DNA of 64,000 bases from Trichomonas tenax. Taxonomy: Eukaryota > Parabasalia > Trichomonadida > Trichomonadidae. The notes beneath the pieces were generated by a model. That model made no database searches. It had not been told where the DNA came from and saw nothing but the letters and a program-made list of their open reading frames with translations. Location of the stretch: contig JALKBU010000007.1 of NCBI GenBank assembly GCA_023091735.1, positions 86,756 through 150,755 on the forward strand, given 5' to 3'. Shown here piece by piece: positions 1 through 8,490 of the stretch. Made by a program: the position numbers and the translations under genes. Numbering within the stretch: the first letter of the stretch is position 1; every line of letters starts with the position of its first letter.

Positions 1-1009
1 AATACATGATTAAAATTATCGTAGGAAAAATTTGAAATTGTGAAGAATAAATGGACAGAATCAACTACAATTGAATAGTATAGTATGAAGGAGTAACTAC
101 CAAATGATGAAAACTACAAGTATCTTGTGATGACTTTGCGTGCTCTGTTTACCAGCTGATATTAGAGTACATTACTCACATAGATGCTGCCAGTAATGTT
201 TTGCTTTTATTTTAAACAGCATCAAAATTTTAAAAAATGTATATACTTTTGAAAACATTCATTTTTTCATTAAAAACAGTAAAATCAATTAACACTATGG
301 CTTTTTAGTATACCTGTCAAACCTGCTTATGTTTAAAACATGGTATATAGCTATAATATGAGGGCTGCTCCTCAGGGTCCATGTCAGTTATTCCGACTTT
401 AAACATTTAGAAAATTAAATTCATGAATATCAAAGACTCATTTATCAAACATATCAAAAATCTGACACTTTTTAAGGCCAATGCGCATAACCATACTCAA
501 AACTGTGGCCTTATTACAGTTTTATATATAGTCCCATTCAAAAACAAGTTAAAAATATTTTTTCAAATCATAAAAATTGTTTTCTTTGAATTGTAATAAC
601 CAGTTTTGACTTTAAATATCAAAATAACACTTAAAATATACCGAGCCACCAGTAAATCAAAGGTTTTCACTCCTGTTAATTGAAAATTTTGTTATCTTAT
701 ACTTTGATATACTAAAGACATGCATTACAATTTCATCACTTTAGTTATGATGATTCAAAAAAATTCTGAAGAACTTACAATTCGAGCAGATCACTTTTGA
801 AACAAAATATTTAAATAAAAATCTAAGATTTAATATTAGTAACAAACATAGATTATAGATCTTGGTGCTTTCAAATTAATTTTCAGAGGAATAACAATTT
901 TTTGAAAAGAATGAGTTTGAATTGAAAAATTTTACTCCGCCAAGCTGATTCGCCTTTGGAACGTGAGTAATGCTATTTCAACATTTTGAACGTTTTTATT
1001 AAAAAGCAA
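1..1009. other. Intergenic, no gene recognised
   Basis: AT-rich sequence with no long reading frame and no similarity that I recognise. It holds many short poly-A and poly-T runs. The promoter and 5' untranslated region of the transporter gene starting at 1010 should lie at its right end, but no clear element stands out. Confidence 0.6.
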
Positions 1010-2317
1010 ATGATTGGAGGAGACTTGTTGTTTGAAGATTACAAGTACAACATTAACGACCTCAACTACAACTCTCTGTTGTACCAAGACAAGAAGGTCA
1101 ACACCATCTCTCTATTCTCAACAGTGATGGTTCTGTTGTTTTGCGGTATTTCCAATGACCCATTATTCTTGAGCTATTCATTCCAGACAGGGGTCATTCA
1201 GGCACTCGTTTTATGCGCCGCTGCACTATTTCTGACACAATTATCTTTTCACATTTTCATCAAAACATGGTCTTTCAACAGCGATAATACATATATTTCT
1301 ATTTGGAAAGATACGTTCGGCAAGAAGGCAGTGATGATACCGAGATTGCTTCTTCTTGTTGCTTTCATTTCCTTATCTGCTGTTTCAACAAAAGATTTCC
1401 TCACAGAATACGACGATGTTATTACATATGTCGATAAGAATTCTGAGACAGTGTTCAACAGCAAATATTTCTCAAAATTTGTTTTGACGTTCATTTTTGT
1501 TTTTCCTGCTTTGTTCCATAACAAATTCTCGAGCATGAGATACGCTTCAATCGTTGGCAACTTCTTATTGCTTCTCTGCATTCTTTGTCAAGTTTGGATT
1601 TTTGTTGATTCCTACAAAGCCAACGGCTTCGATCCACAGAAGGAAATCATATATTGGAGCAAAGACATAGCACAAACTATATCGTGTTTCGACTTGTTCA
1701 ACATTGTTTTCTTCGTTGCGCCTTTCGTTGCCTTAGTTTCGAAGGATGTCCGTAATGTAACGAGAAACAAGATCCTAAACATCACGTGGATCACTTCTTT
1801 GTCCTCAATGGTATTAAACCTTGCGGGCGGATATTTAGGTTATCTCACATATTTCTCTAATCAGGAGGATGACTTGGTTTATTATAGCAACGAGGACCAG
1901 AGCCACCCAGCCATCATAATAGGAAAGGTTTGCTGCTTAATCAAGACAATTCTCTCAAACAACATGTACGTTTACATTACAGCCATTGCGCTTTCGGACA
2001 TTGTTTTCACATACAGTGATAACCAGAAAGTTGCAAGAGTGATGTCCGGACTCGTTATTTGGCTTTTAGCAATTTTCATCACTTACTCTGGCTGGAAGTT
2101 GACTAAGCTATTCAACTTAATAGGAAGCTTCTGTTTCATCATTTTGGCTTTCGTGCTTCCTTCCGTCTTTTATCTTGCGATGTACAAATTTAAAAAGCCA
2201 TTTTGGTCCATCATCTCCATCCTCGAAGCGTTGATCTGCGTCTTCATTTCTGGCACGACTTTGTACTTCAACATCAATGGATTCATCGAAGATTATGCAG
2301 GTGAATCATACTTCTAA
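1010..2317 (+). CDS. AAAP-family amino acid transporter
   Basis: Predicted 435-residue polytopic membrane protein that probably moves amino acids across the plasma or an internal membrane by secondary transport. About 11 hydrophobic segments can be counted, beginning with the FSTVMVLLFCGIS stretch and ending with ICVFISGTTLYF. Spacing and overall length match the amino acid/auxin permease (AAAP) family, which is expanded in trichomonads. The reading frame is open further upstream to a TTG at 986, but the first ATG is at 1010 (MIGGDLLFEDY). The hydrophilic N-terminal tail is short and the gene ends with a stop just after the last membrane segment. Substrate cannot be inferred. The family assignment comes from topology and general resemblance rather than from a diagnostic motif, so another permease family remains possible. 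Confidence 0.75.
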   Translation: MIGGDLLFEDYKYNINDLNYNSLLYQDKKVNTISLFSTVMVLLFCGISNDPLFLSYSFQTGVIQALVLCAAALFLTQLSFHIFIKTWSFNSDNTYISIWKDTFGKKAVMIPRLLLLVAFISLSAVSTKDFLTEYDDVITYVDKNSETVFNSKYFSKFVLTFIFVFPALFHNKFSSMRYASIVGNFLLLLCILCQVWIFVDSYKANGFDPQKEIIYWSKDIAQTISCFDLFNIVFFVAPFVALVSKDVRNVTRNKILNITWITSLSSMVLNLAGGYLGYLTYFSNQEDDLVYYSNEDQSHPAIIIGKVCCLIKTILSNNMYVYITAIALSDIVFTYSDNQKVARVMSGLVIWLLAIFITYSGWKLTKLFNLIGSFCFIILAFVLPSVFYLAMYKFKKPFWSIISILEALICVFISGTTLYFNINGFIEDYAGESYF

Positions 2318-2461
2318 TTTATATTTGTTTTATTTTATACTAAACATGTATCTTCATTCAAATTATGAAATTAACAGCCGATCTGCATGATTACTCATAA
2401 CGCAGAAGCTTCATATACTGATCAAGCTGTTAATATGCTTCCAAACTTTGGCTAAATATTG

Positions 2462-2509
2462 ACATAGAAAATTCTCGGTAGCAACGAAAGTCGAGATAAT
2501 TTTCTATGT
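2462..2509. repeat. Hairpin-forming inverted repeat
   Basis: A 12-bp perfect stem (ACATAGAAAATT at 2462-2473 with AATTTTCTATGT at 2498-2509) is extended by CTCG/CGAG after a 2-nt bulge, around a 14-nt loop. It lies about 145 bp downstream of the transporter stop codon. It may be an RNA structure in the 3' region or a small repeat relic. Confidence 0.55.
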
Positions 2510-2720
2510 GTTGTCGTAATTGCAGTAAAGTGTATTAATAATTCTCCCTCTTCTTGTCGGAAGCTGAGAGCTATTTATGGCTCAAAGTTGATGACAAGTA
2601 CCTAGTAACTTTTTGTAAACTTTTCAAAATTTATCACTTTTGTCAAAATATATCACTTTTTGGCAATTTTTTTAACATCAGTGAATTTCTAAAAACGCCT
2701 TTTCTGCAGAGGTCTGTGTA

Positions 2721-3057
2721 GGGTATAATAAAGAGTCACGAAAAAGTGGGGTGTTTACATGGCAGTTTTAAATACGTTTTGACATGTAAAATCTGCCATT
2801 ATAACAAAGGGTGTTCTATTAAGCTTGATGGACTCCATAGCAAGCTTGATACGCACTCTAACTTGATAGAGTCTCTAACAAGCTTGAAATGAACTCTAGC
2901 AAGCTTAATAGACTCTCTAATAAGATTTGCCGATGCTATAATAAGCTTAATTGAACTTTATAAATACAAATTCAAATTAGCTAACTCATTTTACATGTCA
3001 AATTGAAATACATTTGCCATGTAAACACATCACTTTTCGTGACTCTATATTATACCC
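2721..3057. mobile_element. MITE-like element with long terminal inverted repeats
   Basis: The two ends are inverted copies about 75-85 bp long: the left end reads GGGTATAATA then AGAGTCACGAAAA then GTGTTTACATGGCA then TTGACATGTAAAAT, and the same blocks appear in reverse complement at the right end in mirrored order. The centre (about 2820-2945) is a run of five or six degenerate ~21-bp units built around AAGCTTGATAGACTCT. Outside the inverted repeats are similar direct repeats, TTTTCTGCAGAGGTCTG at 2700-2716 and TTTTCTGTAGGGGTTTG at 3062-3078, which may be a diverged target duplication. There is no coding capacity, so this would be a non-autonomous element. The inverted repeats contain the TTGACATGTAAA motif also found upstream of many genes here. 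Confidence 0.75.
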
Positions 3058-3194
3058 AATATTTTCTGTAGGGGTTTGACTACATATTTATTAAGAAAAA
3101 GTGAAAGTGAATAACTACATATTTGACATTGGCGATTTTGAAAATTTTTGTGATGTTTACATAACAATTTTGTCATGATTGCACATTGATTCAG

Positions 3195-3577
3195 ATGAGA
3201 ATCTACAAAGACTTTTTTCAAGAACATCGTGAATACCTTGAGTTCTATGACAGGATCTACGACCTATGGCCCGGACAAGCAGAGGATTATCCAGAGATCT
3301 GATCAATTTCTGCGAAAATTCAAAATGGGATACATCCGCTGTTCTTGTTATAATTTCTTATGCATCGGAGTGTAATCTCAGATATCTATCTGATTTTTGG
3401 ACACTATTTAAAAATATTTATAATCATTTCCAACAAAAACCAAGTTTTAGTTTTCTAAGGCCTCATATTGCGGTACTTTATTCAAAGGAATATCATGTTA
3501 CGATCGATGAATCAAAGCTTCCGGATTATTTAAAGAATTATCAAAGCATGTATTTTGATAGTATTATTCACTTGTGA
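3195..3577 (+). pseudogene. Broken 5' part of a trichomonad ankyrin-repeat gene
   Basis: A frame starting with ATG at 3195 encodes 35 residues (start MRIYKDFFQEHREYLEFYD) and hits a stop at 3300. A second frame, open from 3266 to 3577, continues as a helical region (for example NSKWDTSAVLVIISYASE and YLSDFWTLFKNIYNHF). Read across one frameshift near 3290-3310, the two parts look like the N-terminal helical region that precedes ankyrin repeats in many trichomonad proteins. No ankyrin repeats follow before the stop at 3577, so the gene is both shifted and truncated. The family resemblance is a judgement from pattern, not a database match. Confidence 0.55.
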
Positions 3578-3655
3578 CCACAGGTCTAAGCGTATCTATG
3601 GTTATTAAAAAAGACCGTTTTACTCATTTTTCTTAGGATAATAATCAATAGAAGC

Positions 3656-4940
3656 TTAATAATCGCAAATTTGTTTGGGAATTTCAGCAAAAATTTGCTT
3701 TTGCAAAATGGATGGAGGATTTGCATACCCATTGAATGGAATAAACTGAACAATATCTCTTTTGGCAGTCTTTGATTGGCTGTTAACAAACTTAGATTGA
3801 TCGCCATCAACTACTTCCATCTGTTCGAAATTGCCATTTCCAATTCCGACGATTAAAATTGAAAGTGCAAATTCAGAAGCAAAAACAATGCTGTTTTTTG
3901 TTCCTTGTAAATCGGTAATATTGCCTTGTGTAAAAATCACAAGAAAGTAAGTCTTCTTCTTCCATGAGCTGTGAGCATGCAAAATTGCTTTGTTAATGAT
4001 TTTGCTAAATTGGCATCTTTTCGATTGCTCTAACTTTCTCACAGATTTTTGGTATATTTCAAGAATTCCTGAAAGTCCTGATACTTCTGAGTTAGAAGAG
4101 CCATTCAATGCAAAACAATCAGCTGTATCACCAATGATATCAGCGCCGAAACCATAAACAGGGAATTTTGCATCGGAATCAAAAGGAGCCAAAATTTCAC
4201 CAACTCTCTTTATTGCAGTTTCATATTGATTTGGAATAAAGTCTGAACTGATGAAAAGCGACATATCATCATTTGGTGACAAGTTGTACTTGCTGAAGTC
4301 TATAGCAGTGATCATATTGACTTTCATTCCATCAGCAATGTAATCATCAAATGTTGGAATTTTCTCAATATTTGGGCACTTAATTAAAAGTTCACATACT
4401 TTCTTGTTTTCAGCAGAAACTATTTCTTTTTTTCACATTTACACTGTCGAGTAACTCATTCATCGTCATCATGAGACTTCCCATTTCTTCATGCTTTAGA
4501 ACAGAGCTATTTCGATATTTTCATTGTTTTTATTGTTGCAAATCTTGCCAAGAGGGACTCTGAACTTGTTGAAATTGCATGCAAGTGAACCAGAAACCTG
4601 TTCTCTTCGATATACTGGAATCTTAGACTCTTCAGGAGTGATCCTGTAAATCATCAAATATGGTTTGTTTCTCCGGAATTTTTGAAGTCTTTTGAGATTT
4701 TTAACAGCAACTATGAGCTCGAGATCATCAACAGAATGCACAAATAGCTCTACGACAATTGTCATATCAGATCCTTGTGCAATAGGAAATGTCAATGGTG
4801 ATCCCATATTTGAAATTAATGTTTGCAAATCAGTTTGAACAGAGCCAATAAAATGATGAGAAATAGCTGTATGTTTCTTTGGGTCTGAATCATAAACCAT
4901 AAAAATGATTGGTTGAATGGCTCATAAACCTGTACAAAAG
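3656..4940 (-). pseudogene. Copine-like gene, copy 3, frameshifted
   Basis: Copines are cytosolic proteins with two C2 domains that bind membranes in a calcium-dependent way, followed by a von Willebrand A-like copine domain. Here, reading from 4940 downward, the end of a C2A domain and a C2B domain (4900-4496; core VKNLKRLQKFRRNKPYL) are followed by the copine domain in the 4327-3656 frame, extending upstream to about 4430. The copine domain runs from MKVNMITAIDFSKYNL to the conserved end RDIVQFIPFNGY and PKQICDY. At least two frameshifts separate the parts (near 4497 and near 4430), and a further shift is needed in C2A near 4910. The first half of C2A and any start codon are missing. This is the only one of the three neighbouring copies that keeps the whole copine domain. 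Confidence 0.75.
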
Positions 4941-4999
4941 CTTTCATGATGACCGTAAACATTTTACATTAATTACTTTGCTTTAATGTCGGCACAGCT

Positions 5000-6030
5000 T
5001 AAATATATGCATCTAGTATGCCTGGTACACCTTTAACTGGTGTTTTTTTCTTAAAGAAACACAATCATTTTGCTCGCTACCAAAGCCATAAACTTGGAAC
5101 AGACAATCAGAGTCGCATGGAGCCAAAATGTTTCCAACTTGAGTGATAACTGTTTCATACTGATTTGGAATGTTGTCAGGACTGATATAGTGAAGAGACA
5201 TTTCATTGTCTGGTGGTAAATTGCAGTAACTGAAATCGATGGCTATGATCATGTTAATTTTCATTCCTTCAGCGATGTAATCAATGTATGCTGGATTTTG
5301 TTTGATTTTAGCAATCTTGAATTCAAGCTCACCAAATACATCTTTGAAAGCACGCTGTCGAGCACTTCATTCACTGTGATCATGACATTTCCCAGTTCTT
5401 TATGTTTTCCAACAGAGCTATATTCATATGCGGTGATGTCGAAAGGAGTATCCAAGTTATTCTTGCAGATCTGACTGATGGGAACCATGAACTTCTTGAA
5501 TGTGCATGATAATGAACTTGGAACAATTTGGGTCCTGTAAACTGGAACTTTTTCTCCTTTGTCAAAGTACTGCTGACAATGATAAATGGTTTATTCTTTC
5601 TGAATGTATGCAATCTTTTGAGATTTTTTACAGCAAGTTCGAGCTCCAAAACCTCATATGAGTGCGCTTCGGGTTCTGTGACAAATTTAATTGATCTTCC
5701 TTCAATAGAATCGAAAATATATGTATGTCTCGATCCTTTGCGATCGATGAATTCTTTGAGAGTTACAAAATACTTTGCAAGTAATTTATAATTCTTCAGT
5801 TCGTACTTATCAGAGTTTGCATCATAAATATGAAAATGAAGAGGTTGTTCAGATCCGAAAATATATAATGCACGAATTTGGTGAACAAATTTTGGATTGA
5901 AGTCATTTTTAATGACCTCCGTCCTATCAACCTCAATGAGCTCACCAGTGGCAGGATTTGGCACAAACATAACATTTTACTCGGCAAATATCTTAATTTT
6001 GAAAGGTTTACAAAACAGAAATTCATTTAA
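5000..6030 (-). pseudogene. Copine-like gene, copy 2, frameshifted and truncated
   Basis: From 5970 downward a C2A domain (VDRTEVIKNDFNPKFVH, HFHIYDANSDKYELKNYK) leads into C2B (VLELELAVKNLKRL). The frame then shifts near 5548 and continues as MVPISQICKNN (5488-5410), shifts again near 5355 and enters the copine domain (MKINMIIAIDFSYCNLPP) at about 5264. The copine domain ends prematurely at 5013; a third shift would add only a few more family-like residues before another stop near 5000. An in-frame TAA lies just upstream of the C2A segment, near 5972. So there are at least three frameshifts and one nonsense change, and most of the copine domain is lost. The junction with copy 3 is near 4990-4940. 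Confidence 0.75.
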
Positions 6031-6073
6031 ATATCAAAAATAGTAAAAGTTAATGTTAAAAGATCAAAACACA

Positions 6074-6340
6074 TTATATAGACATCATTTTACATGCATT
6101 AAGATACTGCTTAACTGCCTTTAGATGAAATATTTCAAGAGGCTTTGAATTCCAAAAATTGATATTAATCTTTTTGTTAAATTTGTTTTCATGTGACAAT
6201 CTCTTGTGCACTTGCTTGCTTTGGAACTTTTGAGCTTTGCTAATATCAGAATTATCGAATGCCACAACTTTGGAAGCTTGAATCATTCGATTCAGGATTG
6301 AAAATCTTCATTATTTGAAATAAAGTCTTCATTTGACATC
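6074..6340 (-). pseudogene. Relic of the neighbouring acidic coiled-coil gene
   Basis: The minus-strand frame at 6286-6074 contains VVAFDNSDISKAQKFQSKQ followed by a LSHENKFNKK segment. The intact coiled-coil protein at 8491-10521 has the matching segment VLTFDNTALVKVQKFQNKR followed by LPLENKLHK near its C-terminus. The order of identities and the spacing agree, so this is a fragment of a paralogue. A frame change upstream (about 6300) hides the preceding FNESQ-like part. It sits between copine copies 1 and 2, which implies segmental duplication and rearrangement in this stretch. Confidence 0.65.
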
Positions 6341-6479
6341 TTAAACTCGATTTCATGATTTTTTGATGTATATCACTAAGTACGTTGTGGATAAGCTTCT
6401 TGCTGTTTGTTCTGCACATATGAGCGATAAAATTACTTAAGAATGAAAAATAGACTTGAAGTTAATTTCTGTACAATGA

Positions 6480-7318
6480 TCACATGCTAATTAAAGATGG
6501 ATCTTGCTCGATTTGAGCATACTTGAATTCAAGTTTACCATATGTGTCTGTGAGAACACGAAGAGGTCGTGTTGTATCAATGCTGTTGAGCAGCTCATTG
6601 ACTGTGATAGCGACACTTCCTAATTCTTTATGCTTTCCATTCGAGTTAAATTCATAAACAATGATATCAAAAGAAGTGTGATAGTTATTCTTGCATAGCT
6701 GACTGATAGGAACTTTAAACATCTTGAAGGTGCATGACAACGTACCTGCAATATATTCAGTCCTGTAAACTGGAGACTTTTCTCTCTTGTCTGAGACTCT
6801 GCAATTGCATATAGTTTGTTCTTTCTGAAAGTGTGCAATCTTTTGAGATTTTTGACTGCAAGTTCGAGTTCTAAGACATCAGTTAACTGTGTTTCAGGCT
6901 CTGTGACGAATGAAATTGCTCTTTCCTCTAAATAATTAAACCAATATGAAAATTTTGTTCTTTTTGATTTGATCAATTGACTAAGTGTTTTTTTGTATTC
7001 TCCTGCTAATTTATAACTCTGCAGATCTTTCTTTTCAGGATCTGCATCATAAATATGAAAATGAAGGGGTTGTTCTACATTCATAATATATATTGCACGA
7101 AATTGATGAACAAACTTTGGATTGATGTTACTTTCAACAATTTCAGTTCTATCAACTTCAATAAGCTTCTGTGTTGATGGATCAGGAACTAACATTACAA
7201 CCAATTGATTCTTTGTGTTAATTTTGTTGCAAGAGAAACTGATGATGACAATCATACTGAATCCTGCAGTATCAGAAGATTGTGCAAAATCTGAATTCCT
7301 TGGAACGGGACTTGAGCG
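6480..7318 (-). pseudogene. Copine-like gene, copy 1, frameshifted, lacks the copine domain
   Basis: From 7318 downward this copy has C2A (QLVVMLVPDPSTQ, VDRTEIVESNINPKFVHQF, HFHIYDADPEKKDLQ) and C2B (DVLELELAVKNLKRLHTF). Near 6780 the frame must move by -1 to continue as FKMFKVPISQLCKNNYH through the end of C2B at 6480. Nothing resembling the copine domain follows; instead comes about 150 bp of unrelated sequence and then the coiled-coil relic. The 5' end is cut by the TIR element at 7321: 36 residues of the open frame upstream of residue N at 7321 are read out of the element's palindrome and are not copine. The frameshift is at the same codon position as in copy 2. Confidence 0.7.
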
Positions 7319-7320
7319 GT

Positions 7321-7384
7321 TTCCGCAACTTGACGCAACATTGGCTCTCAAAATTGAGAGCCAATGTTGCGTCAAATTGCGGAA
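7321..7384. repeat. 64-bp near-perfect palindrome at the end of TIR element A
   Basis: The 31-bp arms, starting TTCCGCAACTTGACGCAAC and ending with its complement at 7384, are separated by 2 nt and differ at a single position. The palindrome could form a long hairpin or cruciform. In the second copy of the element the outer arm is disrupted and only the inner one is kept. Confidence 0.85.
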
Positions 7385-8009
7385 GCTCAAAAAAATTGAA
7401 TACTTTTCAGCAAGATTTGAGAGGGCCAAAATTTTAACGTCATTGCAAAGTCACTTTTAGTGATTCTTGCTTCTCGTTGAAGCCTGCTCATCATTCTTAC
7501 ACCACAGATACTCCATCCTGTATACACAAATCATACAGCGTAACGCAGTTAATGTATTTGTGGGTTAATTGTTTCTTAAAATCGAATTGTTGTATTTTGC
7601 ATATATTATAAACGTGCATTATTGTGACGATTTGAGTATTCTGAATAGTGACTTTGCATAGGGATGCTGATGTGTATCATTGTAGCGTATCAGATATTCT
7701 CAATACGCACTGTAGAAAAAGATGATTTTTTCGAGATTTTGGTCTTACCGATAATGGCGTGCTGAGATGGTGGCATTGATACATATAGAATATAGATCAT
7801 ACATCAACAAGAGATAACACTATGGTTTCAAACTGGAACAAAGATGCGATTTGTATCTCGGTAACCAGAATGAAAATTATGATTTTCTTTGATGAAATCA
7901 AAGATACAAAAGGACTTAAAGAAGAATATGATGTTAAATCAACCAAAATTTTATCCTACTGAACAAAAAGTGAGATTGAATAGTTTACAGTTGTGTCAAG
8001 TTGCGGAAA
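7321..8009. mobile_element. Non-autonomous TIR element, short copy (A)
   Basis: Bounded on the left by TTCCGCAACTTGACGCAAC (7321-7339) and on the right by its near-exact reverse complement at 7990-8009 (GTTGTGTCAAGTTGCGGAAA). The interior at 7350-7512 and 7525-8009 matches the element at 59523-61108 closely. Relative to that copy, about 900 bp is missing at a single point near 7515-7525. There is no transposase-like frame; the open frames inside are short. The left end abuts the C2A domain of copine copy 1. No target-site duplication could be identified, and both copies share a few more bases (GGTGACAGGTCT) beyond the right end, so the true terminus may be slightly further out. Confidence 0.75.
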
Positions 8010-8490
8010 GGTGACAGGTCTCTTTGGAACATCGTGATATGTAACGGCAATTTTATGACATAAAACTTTATATGGCCAAATTTTATTGAAAATATAATAA
8101 TGATTTGTTGCTAGCCCGCTAAGCGCTGTAATACTTTCACTTTTTACTAATAAATATATGGTTTGAATCAACCAGAAAAACATTTCTTTAAAAATGGAAC
8201 GTTTGAAATTTGATGAAAAGTGTCGTGTAAATATCACAAAAATAACCAATTTCTGACATTTTGACATGTATATCTGCATCACAACTTTTCATTATATATG
8301 CATATGAAACCATAATTTTCATTCATTTTAAATGAAATCATCCTGCTTACACATGTGCTAATGATATGCTTAATGAAATATTGAATTTTGATTGAATCAA
8401 CAATCTTCATTCCTGGAATCAATTTTATGAAAGGATAAATTAAAACAATAAGCTCTCTCTTTAATAACAAAAAAAAATATAAATATAATA
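8010..8490. other. Intergenic between TIR element A and the coiled-coil gene
   Basis: AT-rich, without a convincing gene. It contains TGTCGTGTAAAT near 8220 and TTTTGACATGTA near 8257, relatives of the ACATGT-cored motif seen elsewhere, although here they lie downstream of the coiled-coil gene. Confidence 0.5.

Noticed and set aside
5540..5560. Programmed -1 ribosomal frameshifting at GAGAAAAAG in copine copy 2
   Set aside because: The zero-frame codons AAA AAG are preceded by G, not A, so this is not a standard slippery heptamer, and other lesions downstream already destroy the gene.
7956..8282. 108-codon minus-strand frame over the right end of TIR element A
   Set aside because: It spans the element boundary and unrelated flank, and does not resemble a transposase.
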